A stretch of DNA of 38,391 bases from Bacteroidota bacterium (GTDB lineage Bacteria > Bacteroidota > Bacteroidia > Palsa-965). This document shows, one piece after another, positions 24,394-32,973 of the stretch. The stretch is taken from positions 1 through 38,391 of the forward strand of contig PLXK01000205.1 of assembly GCA_003151415.1 (NCBI GenBank). The letters run 5' to 3'. Numbering within the stretch: position 1 is the stretch's first letter; each line of letters begins with the position of its first letter. The position numbers were made by a program, and so were the translations under genes. The notes under the pieces were generated by a model that was not told the DNA's origin, ran no database searches, and worked only from the letters and a program-made list of their open reading frames with translations.

Positions 24394-24572
24394 CAGTTGG
24401 CAGTTGACAGTTGGCAGTTGGCAGTTGGCAGTTGGCAGTTGGCAGTTGGCAAAGAAAAAAAACAATGCAGAATAGGTGGATGTCTTTGCAGTTTATTAAA
24501 CAACAAAAGTTCGCTTTTTCAAATTTATTTTTACCTTCTTTTTTGCAAACGGGCAACTGCAAATTGCCAACC
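24394..24572. repeat. Heptanucleotide tandem repeat with an inverted partner
   Basis: Eight copies of the 7-mer CAGTTGG (one varies as CAGTTGA) run from 24394 to 24449, starting one base after the glycosyltransferase stop. About 100 bases later, 24553-24572 carries the opposite-strand version (GGCAACTGCAAATTGCCAAC), degenerate but recognisable. The pair could fold into a long imperfect stem. The region otherwise holds no gene and fills the gap before rnhB. Confidence 0.75.
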
Positions 24573-24619
24573 AACCTCGGGCGGGGAAAAAGGAGCATCA
24601 AACCGGCAAACCCAATGAA

Positions 24620-25219
24620 ATGCTGAAAGGATATTTCCATAAAACCGGAATCGAGGCCGGCTGCGATGAGGCCGGAAGAGGCTGTCTGGCAGGACCTGTA
24701 TTTGCCGCGGCTGTTATTCTCCCTAAAAAATTCCGCAACACCCTGCTCAACGACTCCAAAAAACTCAGCGATAAACAAAGAAAAATACTTCGTCCCATCA
24801 TCGAAGAACAGGCCCTCGCCTGGAGTGTTGCCACAGTTGAAGCGGCGGAAATTGATCAGATCAATATTCTCAATGCCTCTTTCCTTGCCATGCACAAGGC
24901 CGTTACCACACTTTCATCCGTACCCGAACTTTTGCTCATTGATGGCAACCGGTTTAAGAAATACAAAAACATTCCGCATCAGTGCATCATCGAGGGCGAC
25001 GGCAAATACCTCAGCATTGCGGCAGCGTCCGTTCTTGCCAAAACATACCGCGATGACTACATGGATCAGCTCCACGATGAATTTCCGATGTATCACTGGA
25101 TAAACAACAAAGGATATGGAACCCTGAAACACCGCGATGCCATTCGGCAATATGGGTTCTGCAGGCATCACCGCATGAGCTTCCGCCTCCTGCCCGACCA
25201 ACTTGCCTTCGAATTTTAG
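24620..25219 (+). CDS. rnhB: Ribonuclease HII
   Basis: RNase HII cleaves the RNA strand of RNA-DNA hybrids and removes single misincorporated ribonucleotides from DNA. The 199-residue product has the family's length. It has the N-terminal active-site motif [13 protein letters not shown] (about 14-26) with the DE pair, the second Asp in LLIDGN, and the [14 protein letters not shown] segment containing the basic and acidic active-site residues. The ATG at 24620 gives the expected short N-terminus. It is downstream of the heptamer repeat and is not clearly part of an operon. Confidence 0.95.
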   Translation: MLKGYFHKTGIEAGCDEAGRGCLAGPVFAAAVILPKKFRNTLLNDSKKLSDKQRKILRPIIEEQALAWSVATVEAAEIDQINILNASFLAMHKAVTTLSSVPELLLIDGNRFKKYKNIPHQCIIEGDGKYLSIAAASVLAKTYRDDYMDQLHDEFPMYHWINNKGYGTLKHRDAIRQYGFCRHHRMSFRLLPDQLAFEF

Positions 25220-25521
25220 TTCCTTCTCCCAAACCACGCCGAACGGCCCGGTTTTCCGGAATGGTTTCCCCCTGCTAACCAAAATTGAAGTTTTCCGGTG
25301 AAATTCAATTAACAGATCGATGCCAGTCTTACTAAATTCTAACATCTGCTTGATTTAAAGACGAATGCGAGCTTTTTAGGCACAAATGACGGATAATTTG
25401 AGATGAAATTCCATATGCTTTTATAAAATGATTTTGACGCAATTGTCGGAGTAGGAAAACAGGAATCTGTATGTTAACTTTGAATATCCACAATGTAAAA
25501 TCATTTGTAATTGAATATGCT
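25220..25521. promoter_or_regulatory. Intergenic region with stem-loop and -7 motif before the T9SS cargo gene
   Basis: A stem-loop follows rnhB: AAACCA (25231-25236) pairs with TGGTTT (25262-25267) around an inner CCGG-TTTT-CCGG (25248-25259). It lacks a T run, so termination is uncertain. At 25475-25482, TAACTTTG is an exact -7 match, placing the start of transcription near 25489 and supporting the ATG at 25522 over an in-frame ATG at 25471. I see nothing else here. Confidence 0.5.
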
Positions 25522-26787
25522 ATGAAACATAAACTATTTCTGTTGGCTGCATTCTCATTCACCGTCTGCACAAGCCGGGCGCAGGTGGTCAAAATTCTTT
25601 TTGACGGTTCTCATGCCGAAACCTGCAGCAATTCTGACTGGATTCCGGATTCGGATTTGCATGACATCAGTTTCAGCGGCGGCCCGGCAACGTGCTGCAG
25701 CGGAAACAAATCCGAAGCCCAGCGTTTTCCGACTCCTGCTCAATCTGGAATAACAGCCTCAACTCCCGAAACGTATTGGGAGGGAGGATTGTCTTATTGG
25801 GCCGTGGATTGTGCCAAACACAATTACCAGGTGGAATCTTTGCCCTGGAACGGAAAAATCACGTTCAATGATGTTACCAATGTACAGGATCTCAGCAATT
25901 ACACCATTTTTGTTGTCGACGAACCCAACATTGTTTTCTCTGCCGCTGAAAAGACGGCCATGATGACCTGGATTAAGGAGGGCGGCAGATTGTTCATGAT
26001 TTCTGATCATACCGGATCGGACCGAAACGGTGACGGCTGGGACTCGCCTGCGATCTGGAACGATTTTCTGACCAACAATACTGTCAATTCAAGCAATCCT
26101 TTTGGCATCGCCTTCGACCTGGCCAATTTTTCAGAAACGACCACCAATGTGGCCACATTGCCCGGAGACTCCTGTCTGCACGGACCCATGGGCAATGTAA
26201 CGGAAGCCATGTGGAGCAACGGAACCTCAATGACCATCAATCCCGCTGTCAACCCTGCCGTAACAGGCGTGGTTTACATGACCGCCGCCACCAAAGGAGG
26301 AAATACGGGAGTCATGTTTGCCCACAGCCGGTTTGGGAAAGGCAAAATTGCCGCCATGGGAGACAGCTCGCCACCGGATGATGGCACCGGAAACCCCAGC
26401 TGCACCTTATATACCGGATACTCGGTAGATGCCGCCGGAAACCACCGTCTGCTGATCATGAATGCAACCATCTGGCTGGCGGAAAACGACGGTGTGGCCA
26501 CGGTCATCAATTACGATCAGTCGAAAGTGAAAGATGTCTCTTTCTTTCCAAACCCGGTAGGCGAAACAGCCAATCTGCGTTTCCGTCTGGAGGACAATGA
26601 GCGCCTGAAGGTGAGCATTTGTGATTTATTGGGAAGGGAACTGATGAATGTAAGTGACGAATCGCGCATGGCCGGTGAAAATGGTCTCAGCTTCAGTACG
26701 GCAAACCTGCCTGCAGGCGTTTATTTTTATAAAATTGCAAGTGATTTTGGCGCTGACGTCGGGAAATTCATTGTCGGGCAGCACTAG
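25522..26787 (+). CDS. Exported protein with T9SS type A sorting domain
   Basis: The 421-residue product begins with a signal peptide (about 1-21, ending SRAQ). It ends with a type IX secretion C-terminal domain (about 345-421) that shows FFPNPVGETANLRF, LLGRELM, and LPAGVYFYKI followed by KFIVG. It should therefore be carried to the cell surface or secreted. The central domain has alternating strands and helices with YTIFVVDEPN, GGRLFMISDHTGSD and FGKGKIAAMGDSS. This suggests a class I glutamine-amidotransferase-like or DUF4350-like flavodoxin fold, but I see no clear catalytic triad. Several Cys near the N-terminus (including CC) could form disulfides. Function unknown. A strong terminator follows. 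Confidence 0.88.
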   Translation: MKHKLFLLAAFSFTVCTSRAQVVKILFDGSHAETCSNSDWIPDSDLHDISFSGGPATCCSGNKSEAQRFPTPAQSGITASTPETYWEGGLSYWAVDCAKHNYQVESLPWNGKITFNDVTNVQDLSNYTIFVVDEPNIVFSAAEKTAMMTWIKEGGRLFMISDHTGSDRNGDGWDSPAIWNDFLTNNTVNSSNPFGIAFDLANFSETTTNVATLPGDSCLHGPMGNVTEAMWSNGTSMTINPAVNPAVTGVVYMTAATKGGNTGVMFAHSRFGKGKIAAMGDSSPPDDGTGNPSCTLYTGYSVDAAGNHRLLIMNATIWLAENDGVATVINYDQSKVKDVSFFPNPVGETANLRFRLEDNERLKVSICDLLGRELMNVSDESRMAGENGLSFSTANLPAGVYFYKIASDFGADVGKFIVGQH

Positions 26788-26854
26788 TGCCTTGGCAGGG
26801 CTGATGCTCTCAAAAAGCAATAGAATAATATAAACAAAGCATTCTTGAAAAGTT

Positions 26855-26881
26855 AAAAGGCCCCGCATTCCGGGGCCTTTT
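26855..26881 (+). terminator. Strong rho-independent terminator after the T9SS cargo gene
   Basis: An 11-base perfect stem, AAAAGGCCCCG (26855-26865) and CGGGGCCTTTT (26871-26881), has a 5-base loop. The A and T arms make it potentially bidirectional. Confidence 0.9.
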
Positions 26882-26920
26882 CTTATTGTGTACTTTTCCT
26901 TCCGGTTGCATGGATGCATT

Positions 26921-29626
26921 ATGTTCAGAAAAATATCAATCGCCTTTATTGCCTTGCTCCTGGTCGCTTCCTGCACCTGGTTCTATTTTCATCTGCGCCG
27001 GGCAAAAGAACCGGTGAACAATGCGCTTTCAGCTATTCCGCAAGACGCCTCTTTCATACTGGAAACACGCCAGGTTCAAAATCTTTTTCACCGGGTCAAT
27101 GAATCCAATATCATCTGGCAGGACCTGATGACTGTCGGGTCGTTTGCCTCCCTGCAAAGCAATCTTCATTTTTTGGATTCGCTGATTTCTAACAATGCCG
27201 ACATGTCGGCTCTGCTTGAAGGACATTCCCTGTATATCTCTTCCCATCCGGCCGAACAAGGCTCCAACTACCTGTTGGCCTTTGCGCTTCCAGATAAAGC
27301 ATTGAAAGAGAAGATTGAAGAATTTATCCGCAGCCGGTTTAGCGTACGGCAACAGCAATCCGACATTGCCGTATTGAGCACAGCCAGCCGGCGCGAAGTT
27401 TGTTTTTACGCATTCAGCCAAGGCATCCTGCTTCTTTCTCCGAGCGAAAGCCTGGTTCTGAAAGCTGTCGGACAGAGCAAAGCCATGCATTCTTTGCTGG
27501 ATAACAAGCGCTTTGCTTCCGCAGCCAGCACCTCCAAATCTTCGGGTTCCGACTTCAGGTTCTATTGCAACTATTCTCAAAAAAGTTTGTTCCTGAATAC
27601 TTTTCTGGAGCCCTCGTTTGCCGAAAAACTCAAACAACAAGGCAACTTCTCGGGCTGGACCGCCCTTGACGGATCTGTCCGTGCCAAATCTCTTGTCCTT
27701 AACGGTTTCACTGAAGCAAAACGCGATTCAGACTTTCTGGATTTGTTTCGCGGCCAGGATCCCCAGGTTCCCGAGGCCCTTTCCATGATGCCTTCAAACA
27801 CGGCCAGCTTCCTTTATTTCGGCTACAGCGACTTTCATTCTTTTTATCAGAATTACTCCAGACTGCGCAGCTCTTCCGCGACCGGGTTTCTGGATTCCAT
27901 AAACAAAAGGTACGATTCCGATCTGGCAACAGACTTTGCCTCCTGGACTGAAAATGAAACGGCCGTTGTCACCACAGAACCCTCAACCGAATCCACCGAT
28001 TTCTCCGCCTGCAATTTTGTACTGCTACGCTCCAACAACATGGACCGGGCTCAAAAAGCCCTCGCCGAATTATGCAAACTGGTTTGCAAAACAGACTCGG
28101 TAAAAACAGATACTTTTTCTTTTGGAAAACATCAGATCGGGCAATTGAAAATTCAGGGGATCTTGCCGGCTTTGTTTGGAACAGAGTATGCTGTCAGGGA
28201 AAACTATTATGCGGTTTGCGGCAACTATTTCCTTTTCGGCAACAGTCTTGCGGCCCTGAAAAGTTACCTGAACGCGATAGACGCCGACCGCACACTCAAC
28301 CAGGACAGTCACTACAATGAATTTTCGGCGAACCTGTCCAGCAAATGCAATGTCTATTTCTACAGCAATATTGCCAGATCCCGACTGATTTATGCGCGGA
28401 ATGCTTCAACCAGCTATGCATCGTCCATCACCCAAAATACCGATCTGCTTATCCGCTTCGAAGCCCTTGGCGTTCAGTTTTCATCCCAGGGGGCTCTCTT
28501 TTACAACGACATCTACCTGGAAGAAAACCCGATTTACAAAAAAGAAACAGCCTCGCTCTGGGAAACGAAACTTGACACCACCTTTTCCGGAAGACCGGCC
28601 TTGCTGCTGAATCACATGACCAACACCCTCGACATTTTTGTACAGGACGAAGCCAACAAAATCTACCTCATCAGCAATACAGGTAAAATTCTCTGGTCAC
28701 GACAGCTTCCTGAAAAAATCCTCAGCGATATTCACCAGGTGGATGCGTTCAAAAACAAAAAACTTCAACTGATTTTCAACACCCGATCCCGTATCTACCT
28801 GATGGACCGAAACGGGAAAGATCTGGGGGGTTACCCGATTCAACTTCCTTTTCCGGCAACCAATGCGCTCGCCGTGCTTGATTACGACAAAAGTTTCGAT
28901 TACCGAATCCTGATTGCCTGCGCAGACAAACGCATCCGCAATTATTCAATAAAAGGAAAACCTGTGGATGGCTGGAAGCCGACACAAACCAGCGACAGCA
29001 TAACGGCCCTCATTCAGTACTGTTCTGCCGAAGGAAAAGATTACATCCTCACGGCAGACATCCAGGGACAGATTTATGCACTCGATCGTCACGGAGAAAT
29101 CCGCTTCAGCCTGAAAGACCGGTTACCAGCTCCACTGAATGTCTTTAACCTGGAAAAAGGAAAGGATCCGGCCCATATAAAGATTCTCGCTTCCGATTCC
29201 CTTGGAAACATTACCCGCATAAGTCTTGCAGGGAAAACAGAACACATCACATTCAAACCTTTTGGAAAACATTCCCATTTTTTATACCACGATTTGAATG
29301 CCGATAAAAGCCCCGAATTTATTTTTTTGGATGAAAACGAACTGTCTGTTTTCACCGAAGACAAATCCCTTTTGTTCAGTTATACTTTCAATGATACCAT
29401 TAACCAGGCACCCTTCATTCTATCTTATCCTGATCACCACAACCGCATTGGTCTTGTTTCAGACAAAAACGACGAGCTGTATCTGATCAATGAAGCCGGT
29501 CTTCTTCCCTCCGGCTTTCCGGTACGCGGCCGCACGGCATTTGATATCGGCACCATAAACAATGACGATGCACATATTCTGATATGTGGCGAAGGGAAAA
29601 ATATATACGCATATTCTGTCCCTTAG
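26921..29626 (+). CDS. Large membrane-anchored protein with C-terminal beta-propeller-like region
   Basis: The 901-residue product has an N-terminal hydrophobic anchor (about 5-27). The LVASC segment could be a lipobox, but the aromatic continuation WFYFHLRR fits an uncleaved anchor better. The middle (about 40-550) resembles the DUF3352-type periplasmic proteins I recall from Bacteroidota, opening with AIPQDASFILE. From about 565 there are repeated short blades of the kind NKIYLISNTGKILW, RIYLMDRNGKDLGGYP and GQIYALDRHGEIRF, typical of a PQQ/WD-like propeller. The ATG at 26921 is preferred to one 33 bases earlier. It is followed after 42 bases by the DUF5723 gene, suggesting a shared envelope role. 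No enzymatic motif is visible. Confidence 0.8.
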   Translation: MFRKISIAFIALLLVASCTWFYFHLRRAKEPVNNALSAIPQDASFILETRQVQNLFHRVNESNIIWQDLMTVGSFASLQSNLHFLDSLISNNADMSALLEGHSLYISSHPAEQGSNYLLAFALPDKALKEKIEEFIRSRFSVRQQQSDIAVLSTASRREVCFYAFSQGILLLSPSESLVLKAVGQSKAMHSLLDNKRFASAASTSKSSGSDFRFYCNYSQKSLFLNTFLEPSFAEKLKQQGNFSGWTALDGSVRAKSLVLNGFTEAKRDSDFLDLFRGQDPQVPEALSMMPSNTASFLYFGYSDFHSFYQNYSRLRSSSATGFLDSINKRYDSDLATDFASWTENETAVVTTEPSTESTDFSACNFVLLRSNNMDRAQKALAELCKLVCKTDSVKTDTFSFGKHQIGQLKIQGILPALFGTEYAVRENYYAVCGNYFLFGNSLAALKSYLNAIDADRTLNQDSHYNEFSANLSSKCNVYFYSNIARSRLIYARNASTSYASSITQNTDLLIRFEALGVQFSSQGALFYNDIYLEENPIYKKETASLWETKLDTTFSGRPALLLNHMTNTLDIFVQDEANKIYLISNTGKILWSRQLPEKILSDIHQVDAFKNKKLQLIFNTRSRIYLMDRNGKDLGGYPIQLPFPATNALAVLDYDKSFDYRILIACADKRIRNYSIKGKPVDGWKPTQTSDSITALIQYCSAEGKDYILTADIQGQIYALDRHGEIRFSLKDRLPAPLNVFNLEKGKDPAHIKILASDSLGNITRISLAGKTEHITFKPFGKHSHFLYHDLNADKSPEFIFLDENELSVFTEDKSLLFSYTFNDTINQAPFILSYPDHHNRIGLVSDKNDELYLINEAGLLPSGFPVRGRTAFDIGTINNDDAHILICGEGKNIYAYSVP

Positions 29627-29668
29627 ACGATATTTTTTCTGATATTTGCTTACTCGTAAACCATCTGA

Positions 29669-30883
29669 ATGAAGACAATTACTACGCGACTCTGTATTCT
29701 TTTTCTTTTCCTATCCCTTACCTCTTCCGCACAGGACTTCATGGGATTTTCCATGAGCAATTTTTCTGGTATTACAGGAGCCTATCTCAACCCGGCCTCA
29801 ACAGCCGACAGCCGCGCCATTGTCGATATAGAACTGGGCGGGGTGGACTTCAACCTGTCCAACAATTATCTCAACCTGAACAAGGAACCCTTGCGTCATC
29901 CCTTAAATTTTCTGGATTCGAATTTCCAGAAACAATTTCTCCGGGAACCGATCAACGGAAACACCAAAAACATGTTTCTTGGAGTAAGTGTTCACGGACC
30001 TTCATTCATGATCCGCTTAAATCCAAAAAACTCCATCGGATTTACCAGTCGTGTAAGAACATACGTCAATATGGATGGACTGGAACCGGCTCTTGCGCGA
30101 CAGCTATACAAAGGATTAAAAGATACGGCAGATGCTTTTCAGGTACTGGATAACAAAAAACTGAATATTGAAGCCATGTCCTGGGCGGAATACGGAATTA
30201 CCTATTCCCATGTGTTCATGGACAAAGGGAAACACTTCCTGAAGGCAGGAGCCACCGTGAAACTGCTGCAGGGGCTCGGTGCCACGTATCTGACCATTTC
30301 CGATCTCCATTACCATGTTACGGGAAAAGATACAAATGCCTATGTGAGTGCAAAAGCAAGTCTTGGCGCATCCTCCAACATGTCGCTCTTCCCTTTCAAA
30401 TATACTTATCCAGGCATGTCCATTCTCGGACTGGGTGGTGATATCGGAGCGATTTATGAATACCGCCCCGACTATGAAAAATTCAAATACGATATGGACG
30501 GGCAAACCAATCTGGATATGCGCTGGATGAATAAATACAAATTCAAGGTCGGCCTGTCTGTTCTCGATATCGGACGCATCAAGTACAACAGCTCCACCGA
30601 CAGCAGATCCTACGCCGGAGACATCAACATCTGGACGGTTGCCAAAGCCCAACCTAAAAATGTCGCGGCTCTTGACTCGATGATGACTGCTAAAACCGCC
30701 GCCCTCCGGACTCCGGTTAGCAACACCTTTTCGATGAGTCTTCCGACAACCATCAGCCTTCAGGCCGATTACCAGATTTACAGAATTTGTTATGTCGGAC
30801 TTATTGCCAATTACGCCTTTCAATTTAAGGGAGCCACAAATGCCATTCATGAATTGTCCAGGGTGGCTATTGTTCCCCGATAG
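29669..30883 (+). CDS. DUF5723-like outer-membrane protein, N-terminal part before in-frame TAG
   Basis: The 404-residue product starts with a signal peptide (about 1-21, ending SSAQ). It continues with alternating aromatic and polar residues and Gly-rich strands typical of an outer-membrane beta-barrel. The YLNPASTADSR segment near the mature N-terminus is characteristic of DUF5723-type proteins. Translation ends at TAG 30881-30883 (IVPR-stop). The same frame continues without another stop through 32125 and immediately resumes barrel-like sequence (DHDWYGLYLPVSYD). This is therefore the first part of a longer gene. As it stands the product lacks its last barrel strands and the OmpA domain. 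Confidence 0.85.
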   Translation: MKTITTRLCILFLFLSLTSSAQDFMGFSMSNFSGITGAYLNPASTADSRAIVDIELGGVDFNLSNNYLNLNKEPLRHPLNFLDSNFQKQFLREPINGNTKNMFLGVSVHGPSFMIRLNPKNSIGFTSRVRTYVNMDGLEPALARQLYKGLKDTADAFQVLDNKKLNIEAMSWAEYGITYSHVFMDKGKHFLKAGATVKLLQGLGATYLTISDLHYHVTGKDTNAYVSAKASLGASSNMSLFPFKYTYPGMSILGLGGDIGAIYEYRPDYEKFKYDMDGQTNLDMRWMNKYKFKVGLSVLDIGRIKYNSSTDSRSYAGDINIWTVAKAQPKNVAALDSMMTAKTAALRTPVSNTFSMSLPTTISLQADYQIYRICYVGLIANYAFQFKGATNAIHELSRVAIVPR

Positions 30884-31039
30884 GACCACGACTGGTACGG
30901 GCTTTATCTGCCTGTTTCCTACGATCAGAACAACAACTTCAACTACGGTGCGAATATTCGAATTGGCGGAGTCATTTTCGGAACCAATTCGCTGAACAGC
31001 TGGTTCGGACCCAACGACGCGAACCGGATCGAATTTCAC

Positions 31040-32125
31040 ATGCTCGTGAAAATTCCGATTCTTTACAAACGGGTCAGAGACCGCGACAAAGACAAAGTAT
31101 CTGATAAGAAAGACGAATGTCCGGATGTACCCGGCACCTGGGAATTCAAAGGATGCCCCGATCGGGATGGAGATCATGTTCCTGACAACGAAGACGAATG
31201 CCCGGATCAGCCTGGTTTAAAGGAATTCAAAGGATGCCCTGACCGAGATGGAGACGGAATTATTGACAAGCTGGATTCCTGCCCGGATGTCAAAGGCCCT
31301 AAAGAATTACACGGGTGCCCCGATCGCGACGGAGATGGTGTCATTGACAAATACGATGACTGCCCCGATGAAGCCGGCTTGCCCAAAAACCATGGCTGTC
31401 CAGACCGCGATGGCGATGGGGTGATTGACAAACTCGATCTGTGTCCGGACAAACCAGGGCCTGCAGATAACGAAGGATGCCCTGTTGTTAAACTGATGGT
31501 TCTGGATGCCGAACACAATGTGGTTCGAAGCGCCAAACAACGGCACGACGGCACCTTTAATTTCGAAAACCTGAACAGTGATCAGAATACCTTATACAGT
31601 ATAGAAGGAGAGGATACGGACTCCATGAAGGTCCTTCACCTGGTCATCGACGGCAAACCAAAAACCGTTTACAGGTCGCCAGCTACAGGCAAGGAATTCA
31701 AACTTCTTGCGAATGACCCAAGTAAAATGAGCACGATGGAAGAAGTGGATGTTCCAATCAAGCTTACCAAAGTGGAAGAACAAATACTGAAGAAGGCATT
31801 CAGCAATCTGGAGTTTGAATCAGGCAAAGACATCATCTTACCGGCCTCTTTCACATCGCTGGATGAACTGGAAAAAATGATGAAGAAAAAACCGGAATGG
31901 AAACTGAAGTTGAGCGGTTATACCGATAACTCAGGAAGCAAGGAGGCGAATCTGAAGCTCTCAGAAAAACGCGCCCGGGCTGTTGCCAATTACATGATCG
32001 GCAAAGGAATTGAAGAGAACCGATTCAAAATACTCTGGTTCGGGCCCGAGAATCCGATAGCACCAAACACCACCCCGGCCGGAAGACAAAAGAACCGCCG
32101 CGTGGAAATGCTCATTATCGACTAA
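31040..32125 (+). CDS. OmpA-family protein with TSP3-like repeats, C-terminal part after in-frame TAG
   Basis: The 361-residue frame from the first ATG after the amber codon has no signal peptide of its own, which shows it is a detached C-terminal part. It contains five calcium-binding-type repeats of about 27 residues (DRDGDGxIDKxDxCPD, residues 13-148) and a linker with a carboxypeptidase-like strand region. An OmpA C-terminal domain follows (about 250-361) with NLEFESGKD, LSGYTDNSGS and GRQKNRRVEM. That domain would bind peptidoglycan in the periplasm if exported. If translated alone from 31040 it would stay in the cytoplasm. The open frame extends back to 30884. Confidence 0.82.
   Translation: MLVKIPILYKRVRDRDKDKVSDKKDECPDVPGTWEFKGCPDRDGDHVPDNEDECPDQPGLKEFKGCPDRDGDGIIDKLDSCPDVKGPKELHGCPDRDGDGVIDKYDDCPDEAGLPKNHGCPDRDGDGVIDKLDLCPDKPGPADNEGCPVVKLMVLDAEHNVVRSAKQRHDGTFNFENLNSDQNTLYSIEGEDTDSMKVLHLVIDGKPKTVYRSPATGKEFKLLANDPSKMSTMEEVDVPIKLTKVEEQILKKAFSNLEFESGKDIILPASFTSLDELEKMMKKKPEWKLKLSGYTDNSGSKEANLKLSEKRARAVANYMIGKGIEENRFKILWFGPENPIAPNTTPAGRQKNRRVEMLIID
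31076..31483 (+). repeat. Five TSP3-like coding repeats
   Basis: Five units of 27-28 codons each begin DRDxD and end in CPD plus a Gly-Cys-Pro junction. Spacing is 28, 27, 27 and 27 residues. The Asp/Asn positions fit calcium-binding type 3 repeats, often found as a stiff rod between a barrel and a surface or peptidoglycan domain. Confidence 0.85.
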
Positions 32126-32138
32126 GCATTTGGATATT

Positions 32139-32236
32139 GAGGTGTTGGAGTCTTGATGTTAAAAACAACAACCCAACACCTCAGCACTCCTCAATACAAA
32201 GGCGTCCATCAACTTTTCAATACTTCAATACATCAA
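32139..32236. repeat. Degenerate inverted and short tandem repeat region
   Basis: GAGGTGTTGG (32139-32148) and CCAACACCTC (32173-32182) form a perfect 10-base inverted repeat with a 24-base spacer. It is followed by degenerate short units (CAATACTTCAATACATCAAC, near 32217-32236). The repeats run directly into the frame of the next gene. Confidence 0.6.
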
Positions 32237-32279
32237 CACGCAGATCCACATCGTTGATTTCGGGAGCCGCAAAGTTCCT

Positions 32280-32795
32280 TTGATTGCTGAGATGATTGAA
32301 TCTCTCGGTTGTACCACACGCATCCATCCCTGGCAGAGCATTGATCATGATTCCCTGAAAGAAGCAAAGGGAATTGTTTTAAGCGGATCTCCAGCCTATC
32401 TGACAGAAATTGATCATGCACCTTTTCATAAACAATGTGGTTTTCTGAAAGAAACGGTTGTGCCCGTTCTTGGGATTTGTTTCGGTCATCAGGTCCTTGG
32501 GATTCTGCATGGAGCGCAAATTTACCGGGGAGCAGAAGTGCGCGGGCCCAATTCCATAAAAATCGTGGAAGCCGATCCTCTTTTTAAAGGGCTTGGAAAA
32601 GAAACCCTGATGACCGAAGATCACACCGAGGGCATTAACCTGCCTGAAGGGTTTACACATCTGGCTTTATCGGCATCTTATCTTAATGAAGGCATGAAAC
32701 ACAAAACAAAACCGATTTGGAGCATTCAGTTTCATCCGGAAGTCAGTGCGGAAAATGGCTTGCTTGTGTTTCGGAATTTCTGTACTCTCCTCTAG
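32280..32795 (+). CDS. Class I glutamine amidotransferase-like protein
   Basis: The product resembles the glutaminase domain of GMP synthase. Residues are numbered from a TTG at 32280. The nucleophile Cys67 lies in GICFGHQVLG, with His152 and Glu154 in FHPEVS, so the catalytic triad is complete. There is no synthetase domain, and at 171 residues it is a stand-alone amidotransferase-like protein of unknown acceptor. The conserved N-terminal strand (IHIVDFGSRKVPLI) is encoded in frame upstream from about 32244 but has no ATG, GTG or TTG before it. The frame is open back to 32163 through a repeat region. The true start may therefore be non-standard, or the gene may have lost its original start. 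Confidence 0.75.
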   Translation: MIAEMIESLGCTTRIHPWQSIDHDSLKEAKGIVLSGSPAYLTEIDHAPFHKQCGFLKETVVPVLGICFGHQVLGILHGAQIYRGAEVRGPNSIKIVEADPLFKGLGKETLMTEDHTEGINLPEGFTHLALSASYLNEGMKHKTKPIWSIQFHPEVSAENGLLVFRNFCTLL

Positions 32796-32884
32796 GGAAA
32801 AACGCCGACGCACTGAAAACAATTTTACCACAGAGGCTGTTTGCCATACTAAGTCATGAGGCTTCTCGTTAATTTATTTTTTTT

Positions 32885-32926
32885 ATTGCCCATTGCAAAC
32901 TGCCTATTGCAAACTATGTTATGCCT
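32885..32926. repeat. Short degenerate heptamer repeat
   Basis: Units of seven (ATTGCCC, ATTGCAA, ACTGCCT, ATTGCAA and two degenerate units) run through the gap before the SpmA/SpmB-like gene. They resemble the opposite strand of the CAGTTGG array at 24394. Confidence 0.5.
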
Positions 32927-32973
32927 ATATTCGTCCGAATTAGTTACCTGCTGATTTTAAAACACGCTGCTCA

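Larger units (their letters stand above)
29669..32125 (+). pseudogene. DUF5723-TSP3-OmpA gene interrupted by one in-frame amber codon
   Basis: Positions 29669-32125 form one frame of 819 codons with a single internal stop, TAG at 30881-30883 (codon 405). Read through, the protein has a signal peptide, a DUF5723-like barrel (about 25-460), five Asp-rich TSP3-like repeats (about 470-605), a linker, and a C-terminal OmpA peptidoglycan-binding domain (about 710-818). Residues on both sides of the stop read as one barrel. The context IVPR-x-DHDWYG suggests the missing residue is Trp or a similar aromatic, so one G-to-A change from TGG would explain it. It could be a true mutation, a sequencing error or suppression in the cell. 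No frameshift is involved. Confidence 0.8.

Noticed and set aside
30881-30883. Pyrrolysine or programmed amber readthrough
   Set aside because: No Pyl genes, suppressor tRNA or readthrough structure is visible here. A simple Trp-to-stop change is the simpler reading.
30116-31177. Minus-strand open frame spanning the amber codon
   Set aside because: It is antisense to the DUF5723-OmpA gene. It does not explain the stop and has no recognisable domain.
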